From assembly GCA_947177695.1 (NCBI GenBank), contig CAMWVO010000119.1, positions 1 through 6,297 of the forward strand: a stretch of DNA of 6,297 nt, given 5' to 3'. The position numbers and the translations under genes were made by a program. This stretch comes from an uncultured Clostridia bacterium. GTDB lineage: Bacteria; Bacillota; Clostridia; Oscillospirales; Ruminococcaceae. Positions 1-4,400 of the stretch are shown here, in pieces. The notes under the pieces are model-generated. The model was not told the origin of the DNA and did not search any database. It saw only the letters and a program-made list of their open reading frames with translations. Every line of letters starts with the position of its first letter. Within the stretch, counting starts at the first letter, position 1.

Positions 1-173
1 AGACCGACAAATTCCGTCTGAGTAGAGCCGTTGCTTTGTGTACTTAAATAAAATGTGTTTACCAAAGGATATATCTGAAAAACAAAATATATCACAAAAA
101 ACGGAAGAATAAATAAATATCCGTACTTTGCATAACTTATAGAGCGAACTCTTTTGCTTGAAGTATTTGCCAT
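1..173 (-). CDS. ABC sugar transporter permease, N-terminal part (MalF/UgpA-like), runs off the window
   Basis: The first 57 codons of a minus-strand gene are present; the rest lies beyond the left edge. The ATG at 173 is preceded by AGGAGAG-type ribosome-site sequence (AGGAG core at 183-187) with 9 nt spacing. The protein starts with a short basic segment (MANTSSKRVRSISYAKYGY) and then a very hydrophobic stretch at about residues 19-37 containing FILPFFVIYFVFQIYPL. This is the usual first membrane helix of MalF/UgpA-type sugar permeases, where an 'IYPL..TFYLS' pattern follows the helix; here it reads IYPLVNTFYLS. Such proteins form the membrane channel of carbohydrate ABC importers and receive substrate from a lipoprotein binding protein. 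The gene directly follows such a binding protein in the same direction, which strongly supports the call. The EAA loop that contacts the ATPase is not in the window, and the substrate cannot be read from this fragment. Confidence 0.85.
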   Translation of the reverse strand, partial: MANTSSKRVRSISYAKYGYLFILPFFVIYFVFQIYPLVNTFYLSTQSNGSTQTEFVG

Positions 174-218
174 AAAAATTCTCTCCTCAAAATAAATTGT
201 AGCGCATATTTACATCTA

Positions 219-243
219 TGGGGCAGGCATTAGGCCTGCCCCA
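219..243 (-). promoter_or_regulatory. Intercistronic GC-rich hairpin between binding protein and permease
   Basis: A perfect 10-bp inverted repeat (219-228 with 234-243, core GGGGCAGGC/GCCTGCCCC) encloses a 5-nt loop. It lies 34 nt after the binding-protein stop and 45 nt before the permease start. Read on the minus strand it is not followed by a run of T, since the next bases are mixed A, G and T, so it is a poor intrinsic terminator. In sugar ABC operons, hairpins at this place commonly protect the 3' end of the binding-protein message or reduce read-through, so that far more binding protein than permease is made. That role is inferred here; the hairpin itself is directly visible. Confidence 0.7.
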
Positions 244-277
244 CGGACATAAAAGCATTTTCAGTGTTAACTCTCAA

Positions 278-1714
278 TTAATCAAAGTCAGAGTAATCGA
301 GGTTAGGAAGAGAACCTGCTACGTTATCGATGAACGCATCAATTGTAGCGTCAACAGAATCGTATGTGCCTCTGCAGTATTCTGTTACAGCGTTGTTGAA
401 TGCATCCTTGATAGTAGCGTCGTACTCTGTGATACCGCCAGCCATGTTGATGCCGTCAGCAACTGTGTTCAGAACTGCGAAGTGGTTCTGTCCGCCGAGT
501 ACGCCGAGACCCTCGTAGCTTGCGTCGTTAAGAACAGCTTCCATAGCCTTCTGGTTGGAAACATACTCACCCTTTGCACGAGCATAGCTCTCTGCGCCTG
601 TAGCGTCAGTTGTGAAGTATGTCATGAATTCCTTAACGAGATCGTCGTTGTTGCATCTGTTAGCAACAGTCATCCAAGTACCGCCCCAGTAGAAAGGCTG
701 AGGACCAACTACAACGTTCCACTTGCCGTAGGTTGCGCCGCCCTCAAAGCCAGCAGCCTGAGTAAGAATGGAATCGCCGAAGCCCCATGTGGAAACGAAG
801 TAACCCATTGTCTTGTCGGTCTGACCTGCAGAATACCAGTCGGTGCTCCACTGATCAAGATCCTTCATAACGTAGCCGTTGTCGTACATGCTCTTAGCAA
901 ATTCAATGTAGCCCTTTGCGCTGTCATCGATCTGGAGCTTGCCGCCGGAAACCCAAGGAGTGCTTCTGCCTGCGGAGAATACCTGCCATACGCCGCCCAT
1001 TGTTGTTGTCAGAGCAGTCTCACCGTTGGAAGCCTCGCTAACCTTCTTAGCTGTATCGAGGAACTTATCCCAGTCGGAAACGAGAGCCTGCATCTCATCG
1101 GGAGACTTAACGCCGAGGTATGTCTCAGCGAGGTCTGTTCTGTAGCAGAATCCGCCTGCAGCAGCCTGCCAGGAAAGACCCTTCTGAACGCCGCTTGTGG
1201 ACTTACCGATCTCAACTGTGTAGCCGTAAAGATCGCCGTAGTCGCCGTCAGAGAAGCCGATGTCTGTAAGAGCCTTTGTACCCTTGTCATTGCTGTCGTC
1301 ATTGATGTACTTCAGAGCCCAGTCAGCCTCTACGAACATGATGTCAGCGTCGTTGCTTGCATCGCTGAGGTAGTTGTCGTAGTTCTCAGCAGCCTCGCCG
1401 CCGCCGCATCCGAAGTTCTGGATGTTGAACTCGTCAGCAGAGTGGCCTGTGTTAGCACAGAAGTTTTCGATCATAGGATTGATATCGTCTGTGTTCCAGC
1501 AGAGAACTGTCAGCTTAGAGCCGTCAGTGTTCTCAGTGCTTCCGCCGTCAGCAGCAGGTGCTGCGCCGCCGTCATCGTTGCCTGCAACAGCAGGTGTGTC
1601 GTTGCCGCCGTCGCTTGTGCCACTGTCAGTGTTACCGCTGTTACAGCCTGCGAGCATGGTTCCAGCACATGCAAGAGCTGCAAGAAGAGCGATGTTTTTC
1701 TTGAAATTCTTCAT
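278..1714 (-). CDS. Carbohydrate-type ABC transporter solute-binding lipoprotein (family 1)
   Basis: A 478-residue extracellular binding protein, probably delivering a sugar or oligosaccharide to the permease encoded next. The start at 1714 has AGGAGG at 1723-1728 with 8 nt spacing. The N-terminus is a lipoprotein signal: basic MKNFKKN, a hydrophobic core, then the lipobox LAGC with Cys24 as the lipidated residue. Residues 25-67 are a Gly/Asp/Asn/Thr/Ala-rich acidic linker, usual for tethered Gram-positive binding proteins. The folded domain starts at KLTVLCWN (67-74), the first beta strand of family 1 binding proteins. Later segments, an aromatic-rich WSTDWYSAGQTDKTMGYF region and the PQPFYWGGTWMTVANRCNN stretch, fit sugar-binding members that stack aromatic residues on the ligand. 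Six further cysteines besides Cys24 occur in the mature protein (for example Cys72, Cys86, Cys103), unremarkable for an anaerobe. No TTA, CTA or TCA codon occurs in the whole gene, suggesting strong codon bias and high expression. The substrate cannot be assigned from sequence alone. Confidence 0.92.
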   Translation of the reverse strand: MKNFKKNIALLAALACAGTMLAGCNSGNTDSGTSDGGNDTPAVAGNDDGGAAPAADGGSTENTDGSKLTVLCWNTDDINPMIENFCANTGHSADEFNIQNFGCGGGEAAENYDNYLSDASNDADIMFVEADWALKYINDDSNDKGTKALTDIGFSDGDYGDLYGYTVEIGKSTSGVQKGLSWQAAAGGFCYRTDLAETYLGVKSPDEMQALVSDWDKFLDTAKKVSEASNGETALTTTMGGVWQVFSAGRSTPWVSGGKLQIDDSAKGYIEFAKSMYDNGYVMKDLDQWSTDWYSAGQTDKTMGYFVSTWGFGDSILTQAAGFEGGATYGKWNVVVGPQPFYWGGTWMTVANRCNNDDLVKEFMTYFTTDATGAESYARAKGEYVSNQKAMEAVLNDASYEGLGVLGGQNHFAVLNTVADGINMAGGITEYDATIKDAFNNAVTEYCRGTYDSVDATIDAFIDNVAGSLPNLDYSDFD

Positions 1715-1738
1715 TTCATTTTCCTCCTTAAAAATATA

Positions 1739-1758
1739 TTATATTATAAATAATATAA
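1739..1758 (-). promoter_or_regulatory. AT-only inverted repeat with a possible -10 box in the lacI-type/binding-protein gap
   Basis: The 57-bp gap between the regulator stop and the binding-protein start is almost all A and T. It holds a perfect 8-bp inverted repeat (TTATATTA at 1739-1746, TAATATAA at 1751-1758) with a 4-nt centre. On the minus strand a perfect TATAAT lies at 1743-1748, but no convincing -35 box is found 16-18 bp upstream; the nearest candidate, GTGACA at 1770-1775, is 21 bp away. An extra weak promoter for the binding protein is possible, but co-transcription from the regulator promoter explains the layout equally well. No AAACGTTT-type operator occurs in this gap. Confidence 0.3.
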
Positions 1759-1771
1759 TAACTTGGTTTTG

Positions 1772-2788
1772 TCACCGACGGAGTTTTCCGACCGATGACC
1801 CCTCTCTAAGATAACCGTCGATCATCACTGCAGGTGTATCGGCGGGGATCTCCTTTTTGATCAGTGCGATAAGCTGTGATGCGGCAGCAGCTCCAATCCT
1901 GTCTGTATCCTGTCTGAAAGTCGTAAGCTTCGGACTGAGAAACGAGGAAAGAATAATGCCGTCGTACCCCATTACGGAAATATCCTCGGGAACGCTTTTG
2001 CCCAGCTTTTCAAACGCAGTCAGCGCGCCTACCGCCGAAAAATCGTCCGGCATAATAATGCAGGTCGGCGGGTCGTCAAGCAGGACAAGCTTTTCCGCAA
2101 GCTTTTCCGCAGACGCAGGGTCATGGTATCTTCCCTGCATCAGATAATCGTCTCTGACATTTATATTCAGGCGTTCCAAGGTATCCTTGTAGCTTTTCAG
2201 CCTGACCGAGGTCACTCTTGAAGTTTCGCCGTAAATATACGCAATTTTTCTGTGTCCCATTGAATAGGCATACTCCACAAGAGATCTCATGCCGAATTCG
2301 TTGTTTGAAAGCACCGCGGGACAGTTGGGGCTTTCATAGTCTATCGTGACCGTCGGCACAGAGCTTTCAAGCAGCTCCGTGACCTCAGCGTCCTCGAAAT
2401 CGTCGGCACAGACAATTACCGCGCCGTCTACGTTCCTGCATACGCAGTGTTCGTAATATGTCATTCTTGTACCGCCGATCTGACGGCTGATAAAAGTAAT
2501 ATCGTATCCGTTTGCTTCCGCTTCATTCTTAAAGCCGTTCAGCACAGCCGCGAAATGACTGTGGGTAATACCGCTCTGAGCGCGTTCAGCAAAAAGGACT
2601 CCGAGATTGTATGTACGGTTGGTTTTGAGCGCCCTCGCCTGGGAATTTGGAAGATAGCCAAGCTTTTTGGCAGTTTCCCGAATCATCATTTTGGTTGACT
2701 CGCTGACGTCTTTGTGGTCATTCAGAGCCTTGCTGACCGTCGCGATTGAAACGCCGCAGGCGGAAGCAATGTCCTTAATAGAAACCAT
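1772..2788 (-). CDS. LacI/GalR-family transcriptional regulator of the adjacent sugar transporter
   Basis: A 338-residue regulator of typical LacI-family length. The start at 2788 is chosen because MVSIKDIASACGVS begins the family's DNA-binding domain and TGGAG at 2796-2800 is 7 nt upstream. A longer reading from 2833 would add 15 residues with no family counterpart. The helix-turn-helix covers about residues 3-24, with the recognition helix around SIATVSKALN (14-23). The hinge helix NSQARALKT (48-56) contains the conserved Leu54 of the type that inserts at a central CG step of the operator, which agrees with the AAACGTTT sites found upstream. Residues from about 60 to the end form the periplasmic-binding-like effector domain, with the family signatures VPEDISVMGYDG and LTTFRQD near the C-terminus. 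It is the first gene of a probable operon with the binding protein and permease, so the likely role is sugar-relieved repression of that uptake system and of itself. The effector is unknown. Confidence 0.92.
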   Translation of the reverse strand: MVSIKDIASACGVSIATVSKALNDHKDVSESTKMMIRETAKKLGYLPNSQARALKTNRTYNLGVLFAERAQSGITHSHFAAVLNGFKNEAEANGYDITFISRQIGGTRMTYYEHCVCRNVDGAVIVCADDFEDAEVTELLESSVPTVTIDYESPNCPAVLSNNEFGMRSLVEYAYSMGHRKIAYIYGETSRVTSVRLKSYKDTLERLNINVRDDYLMQGRYHDPASAEKLAEKLVLLDDPPTCIIMPDDFSAVGALTAFEKLGKSVPEDISVMGYDGIILSSFLSPKLTTFRQDTDRIGAAAASQLIALIKKEIPADTPAVMIDGYLREGSSVGKLRR

Positions 2789-2839
2789 AACACAACTCCA
2801 GACCGCAAGGATTGATCGCAAAATCCGGAACAAACTTTA

Positions 2840-2851
2840 TTAAACGTTTTC
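2840..2851. promoter_or_regulatory. Probable LacI-type operator, downstream site (TTAAACGTTTTC)
   Basis: The core AAACGTTT (2842-2849) is a perfect palindrome with a central CG. The left half TTAAAC matches the perfect upstream site at 3108-3119, and the right half differs at its last two bases. It lies about 41-52 bp downstream of the predicted transcription start of the regulator gene and 52-63 bp before its start codon. A bound repressor here could block elongation or act in a loop with the upstream site. Central-CG palindromes are the norm for LacI-family proteins with a hinge-helix leucine. Binding by this particular regulator is inferred from proximity. Confidence 0.6.
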
Positions 2852-2854
2852 GCC

Positions 2855-2896
2855 GTTAGTTAGCTGTTAGTTAATTTCGTTATTCGCCGTTCGTTA
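2855..2896. repeat. Cluster of GTTA repeats in the regulator's 5' untranslated region
   Basis: Six copies of GTTA occur in 42 bp (starting at 2855, 2859, 2866, 2870, 2879 and 2893). Two copies of GTTAGTTA (2855 and 2866) are exactly 11 bp apart, about one helical turn. A 9-bp direct repeat TTCGCCGTT (2849-2857 and 2883-2891) brackets most of the cluster. It lies between the predicted transcription start (about 2892) and the downstream operator. Whether it is a protein-binding array or simple drift in AT-rich DNA cannot be decided here. Confidence 0.5.
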
Positions 2897-2898
2897 AT

Positions 2899-2927
2899 AA
2901 TATACAACTGATTTTAAAATATGTCAA
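2899..2927 (-). promoter_or_regulatory. Sigma-A promoter of the regulator/transporter operon
   Basis: On the minus strand a perfect -35 box TTGACA (2922-2927) is followed by a 17-bp spacer and TATATT (2899-2904, five of six matches to TATAAT). Transcription would start near 2892, giving an untranslated leader of about 104 nt before the regulator start at 2788. This is the best promoter in the window by match and spacing and probably drives regulator, binding protein and permease together. Confidence 0.8.
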
Positions 2928-3007
2928 TGGTTTTTGAAAATAATTAGTTTAAAATAGTCTTTTTGCATAACATATCATAAAATTTTTAGTATTTTTGACT
3001 ATTCGTT

Positions 3008-3059
3008 TTTTAACAAAAAGTGAATAGGATTTTTATATATCTCACTGTTATTGTTAAAA
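3008..3059. repeat. Imperfect AT-rich inverted repeat
   Basis: TTTTAACAA (3008-3016) pairs with TTGTTAAAA (3051-3059), and inside it AGTGA (3019-3023) pairs with TCACT (3042-3046), separated by a small internal loop; the terminal loop is 18 nt. The stem is AT-rich and weak. It lies about 100-145 nt beyond the trpS stop on the minus strand and is not followed by a T-run at the right distance, so a terminator call is not supported. Confidence 0.35.
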
Positions 3060-3107
3060 GCGACAACGGTTTTCAAATTATGCGCTGCATTTTGTCTAAA
3101 AAATCAA

Positions 3108-3119
3108 TTAAACGTTTAA
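3108..3119. promoter_or_regulatory. Probable LacI-type operator, upstream site (perfect TTAAACGTTTAA)
   Basis: A perfect 12-bp palindrome with central CG, sharing 10 of 12 bases with the site at 2840-2851. The centres of the two sites are 268 bp apart, suitable for repressor-mediated looping across the promoter. A weak minus-strand promoter-like pair directly follows it (TTGATT at 3102-3107 and CATAAT at 3077-3082), but its 19-bp spacer makes it doubtful. The palindrome lies 32 bp past the trpS stop codon. Confidence 0.65.
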
Positions 3120-3151
3120 GGAAAAATTTGTCTCCGCGAAAATGTCAAAGC

Positions 3152-4153
3152 TTACTCGCAGTCCACGAAGCCCACCTTGCGGTATGCCTTTAAAACCGTC
3201 CTGCGGGACATCTTCAGCGCTTTTTCCGCGCCCTTTGTGTAGCATTCTTTCAAGTACTCCTTGTCGGCAAGCAGTCTTGCGTACTCGTCTCTCACAGGCT
3301 TGAGATGATCTGCAACCGCCTCTCCAACCGCAAGCTTGAAATCGCCGTAGCCCTTGCCCGCGAACTCCTTTTCGATATCTTCAAAGGACTTGCCCGTTAC
3401 CGACGAATAGATAGTCATAAGGTTGTTGATACCGTCCTTGCCCTCGGCAAAGCGTACCTCCGCCTCGCTGTCGGTGACCGCCCTCTTGAACTTGCGGATT
3501 ATCACATCGGGTTCGTCAAGAATGTAAATGCACGCGTTCGGGTTCTCGTCGGACTTGGACATCTTCTTCGTCGGCTCCTGCAGGGACATTACCTTTGCGC
3601 CCGTCTCGCCGATAAACGGCTCGGGGACGGTGAAAAAGTCGCCATACTTGCCGTTGAACCTCTGAGCGATATTTCTCGCCAGCTCAACGTGCTGCTTCTG
3701 GTCGATACCCACGGGAACAAGGTCAGCCTTGTACGCCAAAATATCCGCCGCCATAAGCACGGGATAGGTAAAAAGTCCCGCGTTAACGTCGTCGGGGTGC
3801 TTCGCGGACTTGTCCTTGAACTGGGTCATTCTGGTAAGCTCGCCGAACTGGGTGGAGCAGGCAAGTATCCAGTTAAGCTCCGCGTGGCTTCTAACATGGC
3901 TCTGAATGAACACTATGGAGCGTTCGGGGTCGATACCGCAGGCAAGCAGCAGCGCATAGGACTGCAAGGTCTGCTGACGGAGCTTTACGGGATCCTGACG
4001 GACGGTGATGGCGTGCATATCCACAATGGAGTAAATGCAGTCGTACTCGTCCTGGAGCGCGCCCCAGCGGGACACCGCGCCGATGTAGTTGCCCAGTGTA
4101 AACGTGCCCGTAGGCTGTATACCGCTGAAAATTATCTTCTTTCTTTCTTCCAT
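3152..4153 (-). CDS. trpS: Tryptophanyl-tRNA synthetase
   Basis: Class I aminoacyl-tRNA synthetase that charges tRNA-Trp with tryptophan using ATP in the cytoplasm. It has 333 residues from the ATG at 4153, the usual bacterial length. The N-terminal KKIIFSGIQPTGTFTLGNYIGA carries the HIGH-equivalent TLGN (19-22). KKMSKSDENPNA carries the KMSKS loop (197-201) that holds ATP. PVLMAADILAYKADLVPVG (131-149) is the tryptophan-pocket region, with Asp137 at the place of the indole-binding aspartate of the family. The start is not clear-cut: another in-frame ATG is at 4165 (337 residues, adding MVII). I prefer 4153 because family members begin within a few residues of the IIFSG strand. The only strong AGGAGG (4188-4193) is too far from either ATG unless the hairpin between them folds. 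The gene appears to have its own promoter at 4356-4384 and a long structured leader without T-box features. Confidence 0.96.
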   Translation of the reverse strand: MEERKKIIFSGIQPTGTFTLGNYIGAVSRWGALQDEYDCIYSIVDMHAITVRQDPVKLRQQTLQSYALLLACGIDPERSIVFIQSHVRSHAELNWILACSTQFGELTRMTQFKDKSAKHPDDVNAGLFTYPVLMAADILAYKADLVPVGIDQKQHVELARNIAQRFNGKYGDFFTVPEPFIGETGAKVMSLQEPTKKMSKSDENPNACIYILDEPDVIIRKFKRAVTDSEAEVRFAEGKDGINNLMTIYSSVTGKSFEDIEKEFAGKGYGDFKLAVGEAVADHLKPVRDEYARLLADKEYLKECYTKGAEKALKMSRRTVLKAYRKVGFVDCE

Positions 4154-4162
4154 GATTATGAC

Positions 4163-4193
4163 CATTTTCCCGTTAGGGAAAATGTGTCCTCCT
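4163..4193 (-). promoter_or_regulatory. trpS ribosome site with a hairpin between Shine-Dalgarno and start
   Basis: AGGAGG (4188-4193) is followed by three bases and then a perfect 9-bp hairpin, CATTTTCCC (4176-4184) with GGGAAAATG (4163-4171) and a TAAC loop. Linear distance from AGGAGG to the ATG at 4153 is 34 nt, and to the ATG at 4165 it is 22 nt; both are too far for normal initiation. With the hairpin folded, 3 plus 9 unpaired bases remain before the 4153 start, about 12 nt, which is workable. The ATG at 4165 is itself buried in the stem. An in-frame ATT at 4181-4183, 4 nt after AGGAGG, is an unlikely alternative start. Confidence 0.6.
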
Positions 4194-4207
4194 TTCTAAC
4201 GATGTTA

Positions 4208-4227
4208 AAATGACATAAATGTCATTT
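4208..4227. repeat. Short 9+9 inverted repeat
   Basis: AAATGACAT (4208-4216) and ATGTCATTT (4219-4227) are perfect reverse complements separated by only 2 bp, so the structure suits a dimeric DNA-binding protein at least as well as an RNA hairpin. It lies 54 bp upstream of the trpS start. The protein that might bind it is unknown. Confidence 0.5.
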
Positions 4228-4235
4228 GTGGTTTT

Positions 4236-4261
4236 GCGTCAGCAAAATTCTGAGCGTCAGC
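4236..4261. repeat. Direct repeat GCGTCAGC, two copies
   Basis: GCGTCAGC occurs at 4236-4243 and 4254-4261, offset by 18 bp. The first copy sits inside the TTTTGC/GCAAAA stem-loop, and the second overlaps the left arm of the GCGAG/CTCGC hairpin. It adds to the impression that this 100-bp stretch is a composed repeat element rather than random intergenic DNA. Confidence 0.45.
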
Positions 4262-4308
4262 GAGGAAAACAAAACTCGCAGTTTGAAAAATCTTTGATTT
4301 TTCAAACT
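4260..4308 (-). repeat. Two abutting hairpins in the trpS leader
   Basis: A perfect 13-bp stem (AGTTTGAAAAATC at 4280-4292 with GATTTTTCAAACT at 4296-4308, 3-nt loop) directly touches a 5-bp stem (GCGAG at 4260-4264 with CTCGC at 4275-4279, 10-nt loop). No unpaired base separates them, so they could stack end to end. The long stem is AT-rich and is not followed by a T-run on the minus strand, so I do not call it a terminator. It may belong to a dispersed palindromic repeat family; this needs a genome search. Confidence 0.6.
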
Positions 4309-4334
4309 TTACCTCCGAAAAATTCTGTCTGTAT

Positions 4335-4370
4335 CGGAACAATTATACTATATATAGTATAACCGTTCCG
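4335..4370. repeat. 36-nt near-perfect palindrome over the trpS promoter
   Basis: Two 18-nt arms meet at 4352/4353. Outer CGGAAC (4335-4340) and GTTCCG (4365-4370) and inner TTATACTATA/TATAGTATAA match perfectly; only AA (4341-4342) against CC (4363-4364) fails on the plus strand. Read as minus-strand RNA these two positions become G-U pairs, so that transcript can pair along the whole arm. The palindrome covers the predicted -10 box and start point of trpS, so it could be an operator or a hairpin in read-through RNA from the aminotransferase gene. Confidence 0.65.
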
Positions 4371-4384
4371 CAGCAAAACATCAA
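4356..4384 (-). promoter_or_regulatory. Probable trpS promoter
   Basis: Minus-strand TTGATG (4379-4384, four of six to TTGACA) is followed after 17 bp by TATACT (4356-4361, five of six to TATAAT). Transcription would begin near 4349, inside the 36-nt palindrome. It lies just past the aminotransferase stop codon, so trpS is probably transcribed on its own, with possible read-through from the upstream gene as no clear terminator separates them. Confidence 0.55.
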
Positions 4385-4400
4385 TTTGTATTTTTTGCAA

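Larger units (their letters stand above)
2789..3151. other. 363-bp AT-rich intergenic region with regulatory sites
   Basis: No gene is supported here. The region lies between trpS and the regulator gene, both on the minus strand. It holds a strong minus-strand promoter, two AAACGTTT-type operators, a cluster of GTTA repeats and a weak imperfect inverted repeat, each listed separately. No clear intrinsic terminator for trpS is visible: the sequence after the trpS stop has T-rich stretches but no stable GC stem in front of them. Confidence 0.8.
4163..4349 (-). promoter_or_regulatory. Structured trpS leader, no T-box
   Basis: From the predicted transcription start (about 4349) to the ATG at 4153 the leader is about 195 nt and contains, in transcript order, the 4280-4308 and 4260-4279 hairpins, a short TTTTGC/GCAAAA stem (4232-4237 with 4242-4247), the 4208-4227 inverted repeat and the start-site hairpin. 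Trp-synthetase genes of Firmicutes are often controlled by a T-box leader. Here I find neither the conserved T-box sequence (TGGNACCGCG type) nor a terminator just ahead of the gene. Regulation by this leader is therefore an inference from its dense structure only. Confidence 0.4.

Noticed and set aside
219..243. Rho-independent terminator after the binding-protein gene
   Set aside because: The stem is good, but the minus-strand sequence after it has no T-run, and the operon continues with the permease.
218..1753. 511-codon open frame on the plus strand
   Set aside because: It lies wholly opposite the binding-protein gene in the same codon register, has a Cys/Val-rich product without recognisable domains, and is explained by absent TTA/CTA/TCA codons in the real gene.
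2789..2833. Longer start for the LacI-type regulator at 2833
   Set aside because: The extra 15 residues have no family counterpart, while 2788 has a well-spaced TGGAG and begins exactly at the DNA-binding domain.
3063..3075. CcpA catabolite-repression (cre) site, ACAACGGTTTTCA
   Set aside because: The CG to CA distance is one base too long and the left TG is missing, so it does not fit the cre consensus.
3143..3148. Second promoter from a perfect minus-strand TTGACA at the trpS stop
   Set aside because: At 16-18 bp spacing only TTTTCC-like sequence is found, which is not a -10 box.
3305..4213. 302-codon open frame on the plus strand
   Set aside because: Mirror frame of trpS in the same codon register; trpS has all family motifs, and this product has none.
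4280..4308. Intrinsic terminator from the 13-bp stem
   Set aside because: The stem is AT-rich and is followed on the minus strand by GCGAG rather than a T-run; the plus strand has no gene ending there.
4153..4400. T-box riboswitch upstream of trpS
   Set aside because: No conserved T-box antiterminator sequence and no terminator stem with a T-run ahead of the gene were found on the minus strand.
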